Assembly: GCF_900451005.1 (NCBI RefSeq) | Contig: NZ_UGIB01000002.1 | Coordinates: forward strand, 1 to 64,000 | Reading direction: 5' to 3' | DNA from: Helicobacter fennelliae | Lineage (GTDB): Bacteria; Campylobacterota; Campylobacteria; Campylobacterales; Helicobacteraceae | Length of the DNA: 64,000 nucleotides | The notes under the pieces: model-generated | What the model was told of the DNA's origin: nothing | The model's input: only the letters and a program-made list of their open reading frames with translations | Databases searched by the model: none | Shown: positions 9,814 through 19,129 of the stretch, in pieces | Numbering within the stretch: position 1 is the stretch's first letter | Layout of the letters: each line of letters begins with the position of its first letter | Translations under genes and position numbers: made by a program

Positions 9814-11382
9814 TTAGTCATTTTTTTGGTAAAGCGTTTTAAGAATAGTGCTGTTTTTTGTCTGCCTAATGTAGAGGATATTGTTTTGGTTTTGGCACAT
9901 CATATAGGCTTGTTTGTGCTTAGATTCTGCTTTGGATTTTATTTTGGATTCTGCTTTAGATTCTAGGGTAGGGGCGCAGTCATGAAACTTTATCGTGGCT
10001 AATGGCGTATTATCCGCAAAAAATATAATCTCTTCTTGCGCGCTAAATGTGCTTGGGATTTTGGCAAGTAGGATTTTGTGAGGAAGCACGCTAGCTATAC
10101 GCAAATCCGCATGCGTTGTCGCCATTGTGTAAATGCTACCAACAAGCGAGGCTAAAAGCCCTGCGGATTGATTGACTTGTTCAAATCCTTTTGCAAGCCC
10201 GACTTGCCCTGCAAGCTTGATTGATGCAGATACGATAGATCGTGTGGTGATCGCTCGAAGTTGTTTTTCAAATTCTGTGCTGATGATTGTATCGGTATTT
10301 GTGATCTCTTCAAAGATTATAAAATCCGCGTTGATTATATCTTTTTGGCTGATTTGTAGTGCATAATGTTGATAAAAACTAAGTCCATTATGTATCTGCG
10401 GAAGTGCGATACCAAAGTGATAAAGCCCGCTTGTAGTCCAGATTGGCAAATTAAACTCAAGCTCTGTTTTGTGGGCTTGTTTGCCCTCTTCAAGCAGAAT
10501 CCAAGTGTAATATTGTGTTTGTTGTGCTTGCGGGCTAGAGGTGAAATGCACTATATCATCACCGATAGTTTTTGAATGCGTGATACCATAAGCTTCTTTG
10601 AGGTATTCAACCCCCTTAGAATCCTGCTGAAGCGCAAAAAATAATCCTGCCATATAAGAAACAGCAGGATTGATAAAAGTATCAAAAGCTTTGAAATTAT
10701 CAAGATTTGTGTATTTGGCTTTGAGGATAGATTCTGTCTCAAGTTGCGATTTGTCTTGTTTGATGTTTTTTGTCGCATCGCTTGAATTGTATCGCTCTTG
10801 TTCGTTTTCCATAGCCTGCATAATTTGCTTTGTGTAATAATCTTTGGCTCTTCTTTGTCTATCATTTGCGCGGTTAAACTCAACCCTAGCACCGCTAAAA
10901 TCTTGATAAAGCATTCTATCAAGGGCTTTGTAGTAGTTGATAAACACACCCTCATAAATATTGCCTCTATATGCCATTGCATTGTCATTGACAAGCGTTG
11001 CACCTGTTTGCGCTAGCCCCGATGAAAGAAGCCCTTCTGATTCGAAATGATTAAAAATCTTTTCGCTTTTATCCAGAATCTCATTGGCTTGTCTCTCGCC
11101 GGCTGTATATGCGCTGACGCCAGCTTGAAATGCCCATAGAAAATCTATGTTGTTTTTGCTTTTTTTTGTGGCAAACTCATAAGCTTTATGTGGAGAGTGC
11201 TCATAATATGATGTTGAGAATGTATTAAGACTGCTTAAATCAGTCGCACAACCTGTAAAAATCAAGCTACAAAAATACATCATCGCGCCACAAAGTGCGA
11301 TTCTGGTGCTTGTAATGATTGTAGTGCTTTTGTGTGTGTGGTGCTGACTTTGTTTGATTGCTATGTTTGTTGTTATATCCAT
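9814..11382 (-). CDS. Large predicted lipoprotein, COG3014-like
   Basis: This 522-residue protein has a hydrophobic stretch and lipobox-like F-T-G-C at about residues 42-45, indicating attachment to the envelope. The mature part begins D-L-S-S-L-N-T-F and contains helical, TPR-like segments. One of them, R-M-L-Y-Q-D-F-S-G-A-R-V-E-F-N-R-A-N-D-R-Q, recalls the uncharacterised COG3014 family. A P-A-V-S-Y-M-A-G-L-F-F-A-L segment and a basic C-terminal region rich in K, S and E follow. The unusually long polar leader before the hydrophobic core suggests the true start may be further in, but no better ATG is available. It is a single gene transcribed away from typA. Confidence 0.6.
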   Translation of the reverse strand: MDITTNIAIKQSQHHTHKSTTIITSTRIALCGAMMYFCSLIFTGCATDLSSLNTFSTSYYEHSPHKAYEFATKKSKNNIDFLWAFQAGVSAYTAGERQANEILDKSEKIFNHFESEGLLSSGLAQTGATLVNDNAMAYRGNIYEGVFINYYKALDRMLYQDFSGARVEFNRANDRQRRAKDYYTKQIMQAMENEQERYNSSDATKNIKQDKSQLETESILKAKYTNLDNFKAFDTFINPAVSYMAGLFFALQQDSKGVEYLKEAYGITHSKTIGDDIVHFTSSPQAQQTQYYTWILLEEGKQAHKTELEFNLPIWTTSGLYHFGIALPQIHNGLSFYQHYALQISQKDIINADFIIFEEITNTDTIISTEFEKQLRAITTRSIVSASIKLAGQVGLAKGFEQVNQSAGLLASLVGSIYTMATTHADLRIASVLPHKILLAKIPSTFSAQEEIIFFADNTPLATIKFHDCAPTLESKAESKIKSKAESKHKQAYMMCQNQNNILYIRQTKNSTILKTLYQKND

Positions 11383-11548
11383 CTAGAATCCAAATGCTAA
11401 AAATATCAAATTTTAGATTCTACCCTTATTTTTCTTGCAATTTTCTTTATATTTATTATTCAATGTATTGTCTTTGCCATTGTTAAAAAGTTTAAAAAGT
11501 GATACAAATTAAACTTGAGATTTTAAGGTTAGCGTTAAGCTTTAGATT

Positions 11549-11556
11549 ATACAATT
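11549..11556 (+). promoter_or_regulatory. Possible -10 element upstream of typA
   Basis: TATACAAT lies about 40 bases before the typA ATG in a very AT-rich spacer between divergent genes. Helicobacter sigma-70 promoters rely mainly on the -10 element, so this is the best visible candidate. A TTTAAGGTTA element lies about 25 bases upstream of it. Support comes from sequence alone. Confidence 0.3.
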
Positions 11557-11596
11557 TCAATTTTAAAAATAATCCTAAAACAAAGAGATTCTTATA

Positions 11597-13399
11597 ATGC
11601 AAGATATTCGAAATATAGCTGTTATAGCGCATGTTGATCATGGTAAAACAACTTTAGTTGATGGGCTTTTGCGCCAGTCTGGCACTTTTAGTGAGCGCGA
11701 AGAAGTCGCTGAGCGTGTGATGGATAGTAATGATTTAGAGCGTGAGCGCGGGATTACGATTCTATCCAAAAACACTGCCATTCGCTACAAAGGCACAAAA
11801 ATTAACATCATCGACACGCCCGGGCACGCGGACTTTGGCGGTGAGGTGGAGCGCGTGTTAAAAATGGTAGATGGCGTGCTGTTGCTTGTCGATGCGCAAG
11901 AAGGCGTAATGCCACAGACTAAATTTGTCGTCAAAAAGGCTCTAAGCTTTGGAATCCGCCCGATTGTTGTTGTAAATAAAATCGATAAGCCTGCGGCTGA
12001 ACCTGATAGGGTCGTTGATGAAGTCTTTGATCTTTTTGTTGCAATGGGTGCGAGTGATTTTCAGCTTGATTTTCCTGTGATTTATGCAGCCGCTCGCGAT
12101 GGCTACGCGATTAAGAATCTCGAAGATGAGAAAAAGGACTTAGAGCCGCTTTTTGAGGCGATTTTAGAATCTGTGCCATTGCCAAGTGGAAGCAGTGAGA
12201 ATCCTTTGCAAATGCAGATTTTTACACTTGACTATGATAACTATGTCGGCAAAATAGGCATTGCGCGCGTGTTTAATGGCGTGATTAAAAAGGGCGCAAA
12301 TGTGATGCTAGCAAAGGGCGATGGCGAGAAAGAGAGCGGGCGTATTAGCAAACTCATAGGATTTCTAGGGCTAGCACGCACAGAAATCGAGGAGGCAGAG
12401 GCGGGCGATATTGTCGCGATTGCGGGCTTTAATGCCATTGATGTGGGGGATTCTATCGTTGATCCTGTAAATCCTATGCCACTAGATCCAATGCACTTAG
12501 AAGAGCCCACGATGAGTGTGTATTTTGCCGTCAATGATAGCCCACTAGCTGGCACTGAAGGCAAGCATGTAACCGCCAATAAGATAAAAGATAGGCTATT
12601 AAAAGAAATGCAAACAAATATTGCGATGCGCTGTGAAGAAATGGGCGAGGGTAAGTTTCGCGTAAGTGGGCGTGGCGAGCTGCAAATCACGATTTTGGCT
12701 GAAAACTTGCGCCGCGAGGGCTTTGAGTTTAGCATTTCGCGCCCTGAAGTGATTATCAAAGAGATTGATGGCGTCAAATGCGAGCCTTTTGAGCATTTAG
12801 TCATTGACACGCCCCAAGATTTTAGCGGGGCGATTATCGAGCGGCTAGGGAGACGCAAGGCGGAGATGAAAGCGATGAATCCAATGGGCGAGGGATATAC
12901 GCGCTTAGAGTTTGAGATTCCAGCGCGTGGGCTCATAGGATACAGGAGCGAGTTTTTGACAGATACAAAGGGCGAGGGGATAATGAATCATAGCTTCTTA
13001 GAATTCCGCGCATATAGCGGAAGTGTAGAGTCGCGCAAAAATGGCGCACTCATCTCTATGGAATCAGGCGAAGCGACAGGATTCTCACTTTTTAATATCC
13101 AAGAGCGCGGTGTGCTTTTCATCAACCCACAGACAAAAGTTTATGTGGGAATGGTCATTGGCGAGCATAGCAGGGATAATGATTTAGATGTGAATCCTAT
13201 AAAAGCAAAACATCTTACAAATATGCGTTCCTCCGGCGCGGACGAAGCAATCAAGCTTGTCCCACCGCGAGATTTGACATTAGAGCGTGCATTAGAATGG
13301 ATAGAAGAAGATGAGATTCTAGAAGTTACGCCTACCTCTATTCGTATTCGAAAGAAATTTTTAGATCCAAATGAACGCAAACGCGCAGCAAGGAAATAA
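11597..13399 (+). CDS. typA: Translational GTPase TypA/BipA
   Basis: This 600-residue protein has the EF-G-like layout. G1 A-H-V-D-H-G-K-T-T is at about 11-19, G3 [10 protein letters not shown] is near 76, G4 N-K-I-D-K-P is near 130, and beta-barrel and alpha/beta domains follow with the BipA-specific C-terminal domain ([19 protein letters not shown] near 440). It binds ribosomes and helps 50S assembly and stress adaptation. The ATG is preceded by a weak purine-rich site (AAAGAGA). Codon use and length are normal. It stands alone on the plus strand, with nrdA following after about 67 bases. Confidence 0.96.
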   Translation: MQDIRNIAVIAHVDHGKTTLVDGLLRQSGTFSEREEVAERVMDSNDLERERGITILSKNTAIRYKGTKINIIDTPGHADFGGEVERVLKMVDGVLLLVDAQEGVMPQTKFVVKKALSFGIRPIVVVNKIDKPAAEPDRVVDEVFDLFVAMGASDFQLDFPVIYAAARDGYAIKNLEDEKKDLEPLFEAILESVPLPSGSSENPLQMQIFTLDYDNYVGKIGIARVFNGVIKKGANVMLAKGDGEKESGRISKLIGFLGLARTEIEEAEAGDIVAIAGFNAIDVGDSIVDPVNPMPLDPMHLEEPTMSVYFAVNDSPLAGTEGKHVTANKIKDRLLKEMQTNIAMRCEEMGEGKFRVSGRGELQITILAENLRREGFEFSISRPEVIIKEIDGVKCEPFEHLVIDTPQDFSGAIIERLGRRKAEMKAMNPMGEGYTRLEFEIPARGLIGYRSEFLTDTKGEGIMNHSFLEFRAYSGSVESRKNGALISMESGEATGFSLFNIQERGVLFINPQTKVYVGMVIGEHSRDNDLDVNPIKAKHLTNMRSSGADEAIKLVPPRDLTLERALEWIEEDEILEVTPTSIRIRKKFLDPNERKRAARK

Positions 13400-13466
13400 A
13401 CACAACATAACCAAGAATCTAGAGTGCATTATCAATAAATAAAAAAGTCATATACAAGGAGTGGAG

Positions 13467-15839
13467 ATGATAACTGTAGTCAAAAGAAGCGGAAGAATCG
13501 AGACATTAGATATTACTAAGATTCAAAAATACACTGCAAGTGCAGTGAAGGGCTTACATGGCGTGAATCAAAGCGAGCTAGAGCTTGATGCAAAAATACA
13601 TTTTAGAGACAAAATCACTTCTGAGGAAATCCAGCAAACACTCATCAAAACAGCAGTTGATAAAATCGACATCGAAGCTCCAAATTGGACTTTTGTCGCG
13701 GCTCGTTTGTTTTTGTATGATTTGTATCACAAAGTCAGCAATTTTACAGGTTATAAACATCTCAAAGATTATTTTGAAATTGGCGAAAAATCCGGGAAAA
13801 TCGTGCGTGGATTAAAAGAAAAATTTGATTTAGAATTGTTAAATTCTAAGATCTGTCCAGATCGAGATTTGCAGTTTAATTATCTTGGTATCAAAACTCT
13901 TTATGATCGGTATTTGCTTAAAAATAGCGACAATAAGCCAATTGAGCTTCCGCAGCATATGTTTATGGCGATTGCGATGTTTTTGGCACAAAACGAGCAA
14001 GATCCAAATACATGGGCTATACGATTTTATGATTTGCTCTCAAAGTTTGAGGTGGTGTGTGCTACTCCTACATTGGCAAATGCAAGAACGCCTCGTCATC
14101 AATTAAGCTCTTGCTATGTAGGTAGCACGCCTGATAATATCGAGGGAATCTTTGATGCGTATAAGGAAATGGCACTTTTGAGTAAATATGGTGGCGGTAT
14201 AGGTTGGGATTATTCGCAAGTGCGCGGGCTTGGAAGTTTTATTGATGGATATAAAAATGCCGCCGGTGGCGTTGTGCCATTTCTTAAAATCGCAAATGAT
14301 GTCGCAATCGCAGTCGATCAGCTTGGCACACGCAAAGGCGCGATAGCTACTTATCTTGAAGTGTGGCATACAGATGTCAATGATTTTGTGGATTTGCGTA
14401 AAAATTCTGGTGAAGAGAGACGACGCACTCATGATCTCTTTCCTGCGCTTTGGATTTGTGATTTGTTTATGAAAAGAGTTGAAGAAAATGGCTTATGGAC
14501 GCTGTTTGATCCTTATCAATGCAAAGAGCTTACAGAACTTTATGGCGAAGCATTTGAGAAGCGATATGTGGAATTAGAAAATGATCCAAATATCATCAAA
14601 GATCACATCAGTGCTAAGGATTTATGGAAAAAGATTTTGAGTAATTATTTTGAATCCGGTTTGCCATTTTTGTGTTTTAAAGATTCTGCTAATCGCGCTA
14701 ATCCAAACGCGCACGCGGGCATTATCCGTAGCTCAAATCTTTGCACAGAGATTTTTCAAAACACCGCTCCGAGTCATTCAAGCGTAGAAGTAGAATTTAC
14801 CGATGGCACAAAAGAGTATTATGAAGAAGAGGAGATGGTTACAACTGATATTGGCATCACCAAAAAAGCCAATAAGCTTACAAGCATTGATATGCTTAAT
14901 GGAAAGCAAATTTTTATCACAACAAGAATCCACACAGGTGGCTATACTGCAGTGTGTAATCTTGCAAGCGTGAATCTTAGCAAAATCAACACAAAAGAAG
15001 ATATAGAGCGCGTGATACCCATAGCAGTGCGTATGCTCGATAATGTGATTGATCTTAATTTCTATCCAAATCGCAAAGTCAAAGTAACGAATATGCTTAA
15101 TCGCGCCATAGGGCTTGGTGTCATGGGTGAGGCACAAATGCTTGCGACACAATCCATAGAATGGGGAAGCGATGAGCATTTGGCAAAAATTGATGAGATT
15201 ATGGAGATGATAAGCTATAATACGATTTTAGCAAGCTCTGATTTGGCACTTGAGAGAGGAAGTTATCCGCAATTTGAAGGCTCAAATTGGAGCAAGGGGA
15301 TTTTTCCTATTGATTTAGCAAACAAGACTGCATTAGGTCTTGTCGATAGGGGAGGGCTTTTTGGTCAGGTTTATGATTGGGATATATTACGCAAAAGAGT
15401 TAGAGAAAATAAAATACGCAATGGCTATTTAATGGCTATTGCCCCAACAAGTTCGATTAGTATTTTGGCGGGCACAACGCAGACAATCGAGCCTGTGTAT
15501 AAGCGCAAATGGTTTGAGGAGAATCTAAGCGGGCTTATTCCTGTGGTGGTGCCAGAGCTTGATGCACAAACTTGGAATTTTTATACTTCAGCTTATAATT
15601 TGGATCAAACTGCTATTATCAAAGTGGCTGCTGTGCGCCAAAAATGGATCGATCAAGGGCAAAGCACAAATATTTTTATGAGGATTGATAAAGTGAGTGG
15701 AAAACTGCTTAATGACATCTATATGCTCGCATGGAAGCTAGGACTCAAATCCACATATTATTTGCGAAGTGAGAGCCCAAGTGTAGATGAAGAATCAAGC
15801 GTAATGAATAGATCGGTAGAATGCTATAACTGCCAATAG
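13467..15839 (+). CDS. nrdA: Class Ia ribonucleoside-diphosphate reductase, alpha subunit
   Basis: The subunit has about 790 residues: an N-terminal ATP-cone (I-T-V-V-K-R-S-G-R-I-E-T-L-D-I), then the catalytic barrel. Barrel landmarks include L-S-S-C-Y-V-G-S (first active-site cysteine), N-L-C-T-E-I (radical-site cysteine region) and a C-terminal C-Y-N-C-Q that carries the shuttle cysteines. It reduces ribonucleoside diphosphates to deoxyribonucleotides using a radical made by NrdB, which is not next to it. I chose ATG 13467, with AAGGAG ending 5 bases before. A GTG at 13461 lies inside that ribosome site and is unlikely. purE follows after 9 bases. Confidence 0.96.
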   Translation: MITVVKRSGRIETLDITKIQKYTASAVKGLHGVNQSELELDAKIHFRDKITSEEIQQTLIKTAVDKIDIEAPNWTFVAARLFLYDLYHKVSNFTGYKHLKDYFEIGEKSGKIVRGLKEKFDLELLNSKICPDRDLQFNYLGIKTLYDRYLLKNSDNKPIELPQHMFMAIAMFLAQNEQDPNTWAIRFYDLLSKFEVVCATPTLANARTPRHQLSSCYVGSTPDNIEGIFDAYKEMALLSKYGGGIGWDYSQVRGLGSFIDGYKNAAGGVVPFLKIANDVAIAVDQLGTRKGAIATYLEVWHTDVNDFVDLRKNSGEERRRTHDLFPALWICDLFMKRVEENGLWTLFDPYQCKELTELYGEAFEKRYVELENDPNIIKDHISAKDLWKKILSNYFESGLPFLCFKDSANRANPNAHAGIIRSSNLCTEIFQNTAPSHSSVEVEFTDGTKEYYEEEEMVTTDIGITKKANKLTSIDMLNGKQIFITTRIHTGGYTAVCNLASVNLSKINTKEDIERVIPIAVRMLDNVIDLNFYPNRKVKVTNMLNRAIGLGVMGEAQMLATQSIEWGSDEHLAKIDEIMEMISYNTILASSDLALERGSYPQFEGSNWSKGIFPIDLANKTALGLVDRGGLFGQVYDWDILRKRVRENKIRNGYLMAIAPTSSISILAGTTQTIEPVYKRKWFEENLSGLIPVVVPELDAQTWNFYTSAYNLDQTAIIKVAAVRQKWIDQGQSTNIFMRIDKVSGKLLNDIYMLAWKLGLKSTYYLRSESPSVDEESSVMNRSVECYNCQ

Positions 15840-15848
15840 GAGAGCGGA

Positions 15849-16346
15849 ATGGATTTTGTAAGCATTGTTATGGGAAGTAAAAGTGATTTTGAGGTGATGA
15901 GCGAGTGTGTTGAGGTGCTTAAAAAATTTGATGTGCCTTATGAAGTGCTGATTAGCTCTGCTCATCGAAGCCCTGATCGGACAAAAGAATACATCAAGGA
16001 CGCAAGCATAAGAGGCGCGCAAGTATTTATCGGTGCAGCTGGAATGGCAGCGCATTTGGCTGGCGCAATCGTATCGCAAACAACAAAGCCTGTGATTGGC
16101 GTTCCATTAATGAGTGGTGCGCTCGATGGGCTTGATGCGCTTTTATCCACGGTCCAAATGCCATCAGGAATGCCTGTGGCAACGGTAAGTATAGGAAAAG
16201 CGGGTGCTATTAATGCTGCGTATTTGGCTATGCAGATTCTGAGTTTGAATAATGAAGAATTGGCTGGGAAATTGCTTGAAGATCGAGTGATGAAAGCAAA
16301 AAAAGTCGAATTAGATTCTCAAGAAATTGAGGTGCGAGTAAAATAA
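15849..16346 (+). CDS. purE: N5-carboxyaminoimidazole ribonucleotide mutase
   Basis: This 165-residue class I PurE has M-G-S-K-S-D near the N-terminus, the catalytic S-A-H-R-S-P loop (about residues 38-43) and I-G-A-A-G-M-A-A-H-L-A-G. It converts N5-CAIR to CAIR in de novo purine synthesis. The start has AGGAGAG upstream, and the stop shares bases with the start of the next gene (ATAATGG), so translation is coupled. It lies between nrdA and a DUF3972-like gene and so is coexpressed with nucleotide metabolism. Confidence 0.94.
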   Translation: MDFVSIVMGSKSDFEVMSECVEVLKKFDVPYEVLISSAHRSPDRTKEYIKDASIRGAQVFIGAAGMAAHLAGAIVSQTTKPVIGVPLMSGALDGLDALLSTVQMPSGMPVATVSIGKAGAINAAYLAMQILSLNNEELAGKLLEDRVMKAKKVELDSQEIEVRVK

Positions 16347-16882
16347 TGGAAAACAAAAATAGTGCGTGGGTTGCATTTGATGAGTTTCTTAAGATCTCTG
16401 GGCTTGAGGAGCAGAGAGTCAATGAAATGATTGCAAATGGAAGTATAAAAAGCAAAGAAGAAAATGGCGAAATTTATATTGAAGCTGAAAGTAGCACAAA
16501 TGCGCTCATTAGCAGAGTCCAAACTGGGCTTACTTCTGCTGAAGCCAATGGGCAGGTTTATGATCCTGTATTCGTTGAGCGCACGATTCATACGATTATG
16601 GGGCTTCATGAAAAAGTCGTTATGGCAAAAGATGAGACAATCGCGGCATTTAAAAACGAAAATGGATTCTTAAAAGAAGCGTTAATATCAATGCAAGAAG
16701 TGTATGATGATGATAAAAAAACAATCGATACAATGCGCGAAGAGCTTAAACACGCCCGCGAAGAGCTTGAATTTATGAAGCGAAAGTATCGTTTGATGTG
16801 GGGACGTGTTTCTGATTTGGGAGGCAGTAATACAGGTGGAAATAATACCGGAGGAAGTGGCACAGGTGGTAGCCAAACATAA
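16346..16882 (+). CDS. DUF3972-like helix-turn-helix/coiled-coil protein
   Basis: This 178-residue soluble protein resembles the epsilonproteobacterial DUF3972 family. An N-terminal segment (about 1-50) is patterned like a MerR/excisionase-type DNA-binding fold (F-D-E-F-L-K-I-S-G-L...I-A-N-G-S-I-K-S). A helical linker and a coiled coil follow (about 95-150, rich in E, K and M). The C-terminal 20 residues are a glycine/asparagine/serine/threonine repeat of the form T-G-G. The start overlaps the purE stop. The glycine-rich tail is encoded by a short imperfect direct repeat (about 16823-16875) that could vary in copy number. DNA binding is inferred, not established. Confidence 0.6.
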   Translation: MENKNSAWVAFDEFLKISGLEEQRVNEMIANGSIKSKEENGEIYIEAESSTNALISRVQTGLTSAEANGQVYDPVFVERTIHTIMGLHEKVVMAKDETIAAFKNENGFLKEALISMQEVYDDDKKTIDTMREELKHAREELEFMKRKYRLMWGRVSDLGGSNTGGNNTGGSGTGGSQT

Positions 16883-16916
16883 TACACAATAATAGTTCAA
16901 GCATCAGAGCTCACAA

Positions 16917-17765
16917 ATGAATCTCACACAACATTGTCTTACATGTTTGCATAATCAAGCGTGCAAGACTCTAGCACTTTTTGATATGGAATGCAAAGTT
17001 GATTTTATTCCTACCTCTACTACTACTCTTGCTTGCCCGCCTCCAAAGCTTGCTATTGAAATCTATAAACAAATCACACAGAGAATCCATAATCAAGATC
17101 CATACGCCAAAATCAAAAAACAAAGCATTATCACAGCGCGCCAGATTCTATCAAGCATTCCTTTTGTGAATGATTTGGAATGGGGCGTAAAAATGGCTGT
17201 TTTGGGTAATGTGATTGATTATGGAAGTCAGAAGCCATTTGATATTCACACTTTTGGTGCCAAATCTTGTGAATTTGATATTGATATGATTGATTTTGGG
17301 GTGTTTGATTTTGAGACGTTTAAGGAGAGATTAGGGCAGGCTAAAAAGCTTGTATATATTGGAGATAATGCGGGTGAGAATGAGTTTGATGAGGTTTTGA
17401 TTCGAGTTATCAAGCACTTTTATCCACATCTCACAATCACATATTTTACACGCGGAAAACCAATTATCAATGACATCACACTTGATGATTTAGCGCAAAC
17501 AGATTCTAAGCTATTTACGATATGTGAGGTATTAGATTCTGGAGTAGAATCTCCGGGGTTTTTGTATGATCTTGCAAATACGCAGGCTAGAAAAAGCTAT
17601 GATGAGGCGGATTTGATTTTGGCAAAAGGTATGGGAAATTTTGAGTGTTTAGAAGACAAAAAAGATGAGAGATTGTTTTTGCTCTTTAAGATCAAGTGTC
17701 AAGTTGTCGCGGATTTTCTAGGAGAAGCAGAGGGAAAATTTATGTTTTTACACAACTCCCCATAA
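16917..17765 (+). CDS. ARMT1-like/DUF89 metal-dependent phosphatase-family protein
   Basis: This 282-residue protein belongs to the DUF89 (damage-control phosphatase, ARMT1-like) family. The core Y-I-G-D-N-A-G-E-N-E-F-D (about residues 145-156), the T-Y-F-T-R-G-K-P-I-I-N-D block and L-I-L-A-K-G-M-G-N-F-E are the family landmarks, including the metal-binding D-N-A-G-E. The N-terminal C-L-T-C-L-H-N-Q-A is also typical of prokaryotic members. Such enzymes hydrolyse damaged sugar or cofactor phosphates; the substrate here is unknown. It ends convergently with the outer-membrane protein gene, with a hairpin at the junction. Confidence 0.82.
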   Translation: MNLTQHCLTCLHNQACKTLALFDMECKVDFIPTSTTTLACPPPKLAIEIYKQITQRIHNQDPYAKIKKQSIITARQILSSIPFVNDLEWGVKMAVLGNVIDYGSQKPFDIHTFGAKSCEFDIDMIDFGVFDFETFKERLGQAKKLVYIGDNAGENEFDEVLIRVIKHFYPHLTITYFTRGKPIINDITLDDLAQTDSKLFTICEVLDSGVESPGFLYDLANTQARKSYDEADLILAKGMGNFECLEDKKDERLFLLFKIKCQVVADFLGEAEGKFMFLHNSP

Positions 17766-17771
17766 GGGGAG
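17756..17771. terminator. Possible bidirectional hairpin between convergent genes
   Basis: A perfect 6-bp stem, CTCCCC/GGGGAG, with a 4-base loop spans the stop of the DUF89 gene and lies 8 bases from the end of the convergent outer-membrane protein gene. No clear T-run follows on either strand, so termination is inferred from position and stem only. Confidence 0.4.
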
Positions 17772-17778
17772 GCAAGAC

Positions 17779-18951
17779 TTAGAATACAAGTTTTGCAAAT
17801 GCGATTGCATTGTGGTATTGAATGTTGTTGTCGCCAAATCCATTACCGACATATCCAGCACCCACATCAACAGCCAAACCTTCTCTCATAAAGCCTAATT
17901 GATAATCAAGCACACGCACAGAAGCTACTGCTGAGAATTCATTATAGCCACCGCCTGCATACAATACATCAAATTTTACGCGCTTATGTTCTACACCACC
18001 AAATACATACCATGAGTTTGTGTTTGCACCAAAGTAACCCATGCTATGTATAGTGTATCGTCCGTAGAATCGAGAATGATCGGTGATAGTGTAGATTCCA
18101 GAATCTTTTCCTACAATATACCAACCAGCACCAAGCTTGAAGATCTCAGAGAATCGTAGTTCCTCATCAATCCAAAAAAGGAAAGTGTTAGTATAATTGT
18201 TTTGCCACATAAAGCGCGCTGCTGTGGTTGATTTGAATCCACTTCCACCAAGCATAAGTGCTGCTCTTGCTCCTGCTTGAAGAGTGTTGTTTCCATCACC
18301 ATAATTAATTCTCCATGCATTTGGTGTGCCTAAGAAATAATGCACAAATGGATCGATTTGCAAGATATCAAAATCTAAATTTGCACCACCAGCGATGAGA
18401 TCCCAATCTCCAACCCCAAAGTTATTGAAGCTAGAAGGAAATCTTCTGTAAGCTTGAAGCTCGCTTGCTATACGACCCGGCAATACTCCATAAGTTGTGT
18501 AGTCATTTGCCCAAGTTACCCAAATGTTAGAATTCTGACCAAGCTTCCAGCTCAAGCCCACACCTTGAATGTAATTATCTATCCAATCAGCTTTCAAGAA
18601 ATGCCCATCAAAGCGACCAGCATAAAAGTCAAACTGACCATTATAGCGGAAATACAAATCTGATAGATCAATGTATTGATCGCCATAGACGAAATTTTTT
18701 GCATAATCTTGAGTGCCCCAAAGCTGTGTTCCTCCCCAGCCACCAACACCAAATCCGACATTTGAAGAGCCAATATCTACGCCCAAATGCCCTGTGAGAC
18801 CACCATAATTTATATTATCTCCAGCGATTTTAACATCACCAAAGCCCTGATTATAAAGGACACCTAAATGTCCAAAAAGCTGCACATCAGCATTTGATGC
18901 AGTTGTGATTGTCGAAGCTAAAATAACGCTTCCTAAAAGTTTTGTTTTCAT
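17779..18951 (-). CDS. Hof-family outer-membrane protein (first of two)
   Basis: The protein has about 390 residues. Its signal peptide, M-K-T-K-L-L-G-S-V-I-L-A-S-T, probably ends at S-N-A before D-V-Q-L-F-G. The body is rich in glycine, tyrosine and tryptophan with alternating beta-strand patterns and ends in F (K-L-V-F), as expected of an outer-membrane beta-barrel. The block D-F-Y-A-G-R-F-D followed by D-W-I-D-N-Y-I-Q-G-V is characteristic of Helicobacter Hof proteins. I chose ATG 18951, with AGGA upstream at good spacing; an ATG about 36 bases upstream would place polar residues before the signal peptide. Porin-like function is inferred. Confidence 0.82.
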   Translation of the reverse strand: MKTKLLGSVILASTITTASNADVQLFGHLGVLYNQGFGDVKIAGDNINYGGLTGHLGVDIGSSNVGFGVGGWGGTQLWGTQDYAKNFVYGDQYIDLSDLYFRYNGQFDFYAGRFDGHFLKADWIDNYIQGVGLSWKLGQNSNIWVTWANDYTTYGVLPGRIASELQAYRRFPSSFNNFGVGDWDLIAGGANLDFDILQIDPFVHYFLGTPNAWRINYGDGNNTLQAGARAALMLGGSGFKSTTAARFMWQNNYTNTFLFWIDEELRFSEIFKLGAGWYIVGKDSGIYTITDHSRFYGRYTIHSMGYFGANTNSWYVFGGVEHKRVKFDVLYAGGGYNEFSAVASVRVLDYQLGFMREGLAVDVGAGYVGNGFGDNNIQYHNAIAFAKLVF

Positions 18952-18993
18952 AAGTATCCTTTTTGTGGAAGTAGAGACTAAGCTCATACTTGA

Positions 18994-18999
18994 ATTATA
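18994..18999 (-). promoter_or_regulatory. -10 element of the first Hof-type gene
   Basis: Read on the minus strand this is TATAAT in the context GATATAATTC, about 43 bases upstream of the chosen ATG (18951). A perfect -10 hexamer at suitable distance in a non-coding spacer makes a sigma-70 promoter likely. Confidence 0.5.
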
Positions 19000-19129
19000 T
19001 CGGCAAAGAGTAATAAAAATTTATACCAAAAAGTTAATACAAAAAATCATAGGTAAAAATCATAAGGAATTTGCGCTAGATTCTCGTATCAGAGGATTAA
19101 TGAGAATCTAAAATGAAGTCTCAATTAAA

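Noticed and set aside
12241-12936. Long open frame on the minus strand opposite typA (231 codons).
   Set aside because: It is a mirror of the conserved typA coding frame, has no ribosome site and its composition is serine/proline-rich noise.
16823-16875. Glycine-rich repeat at the end of the DUF3972-like gene as a separate mobile or regulatory repeat.
   Set aside because: Only a few imperfect units within the reading frame; treated as a low-complexity tail of the protein.
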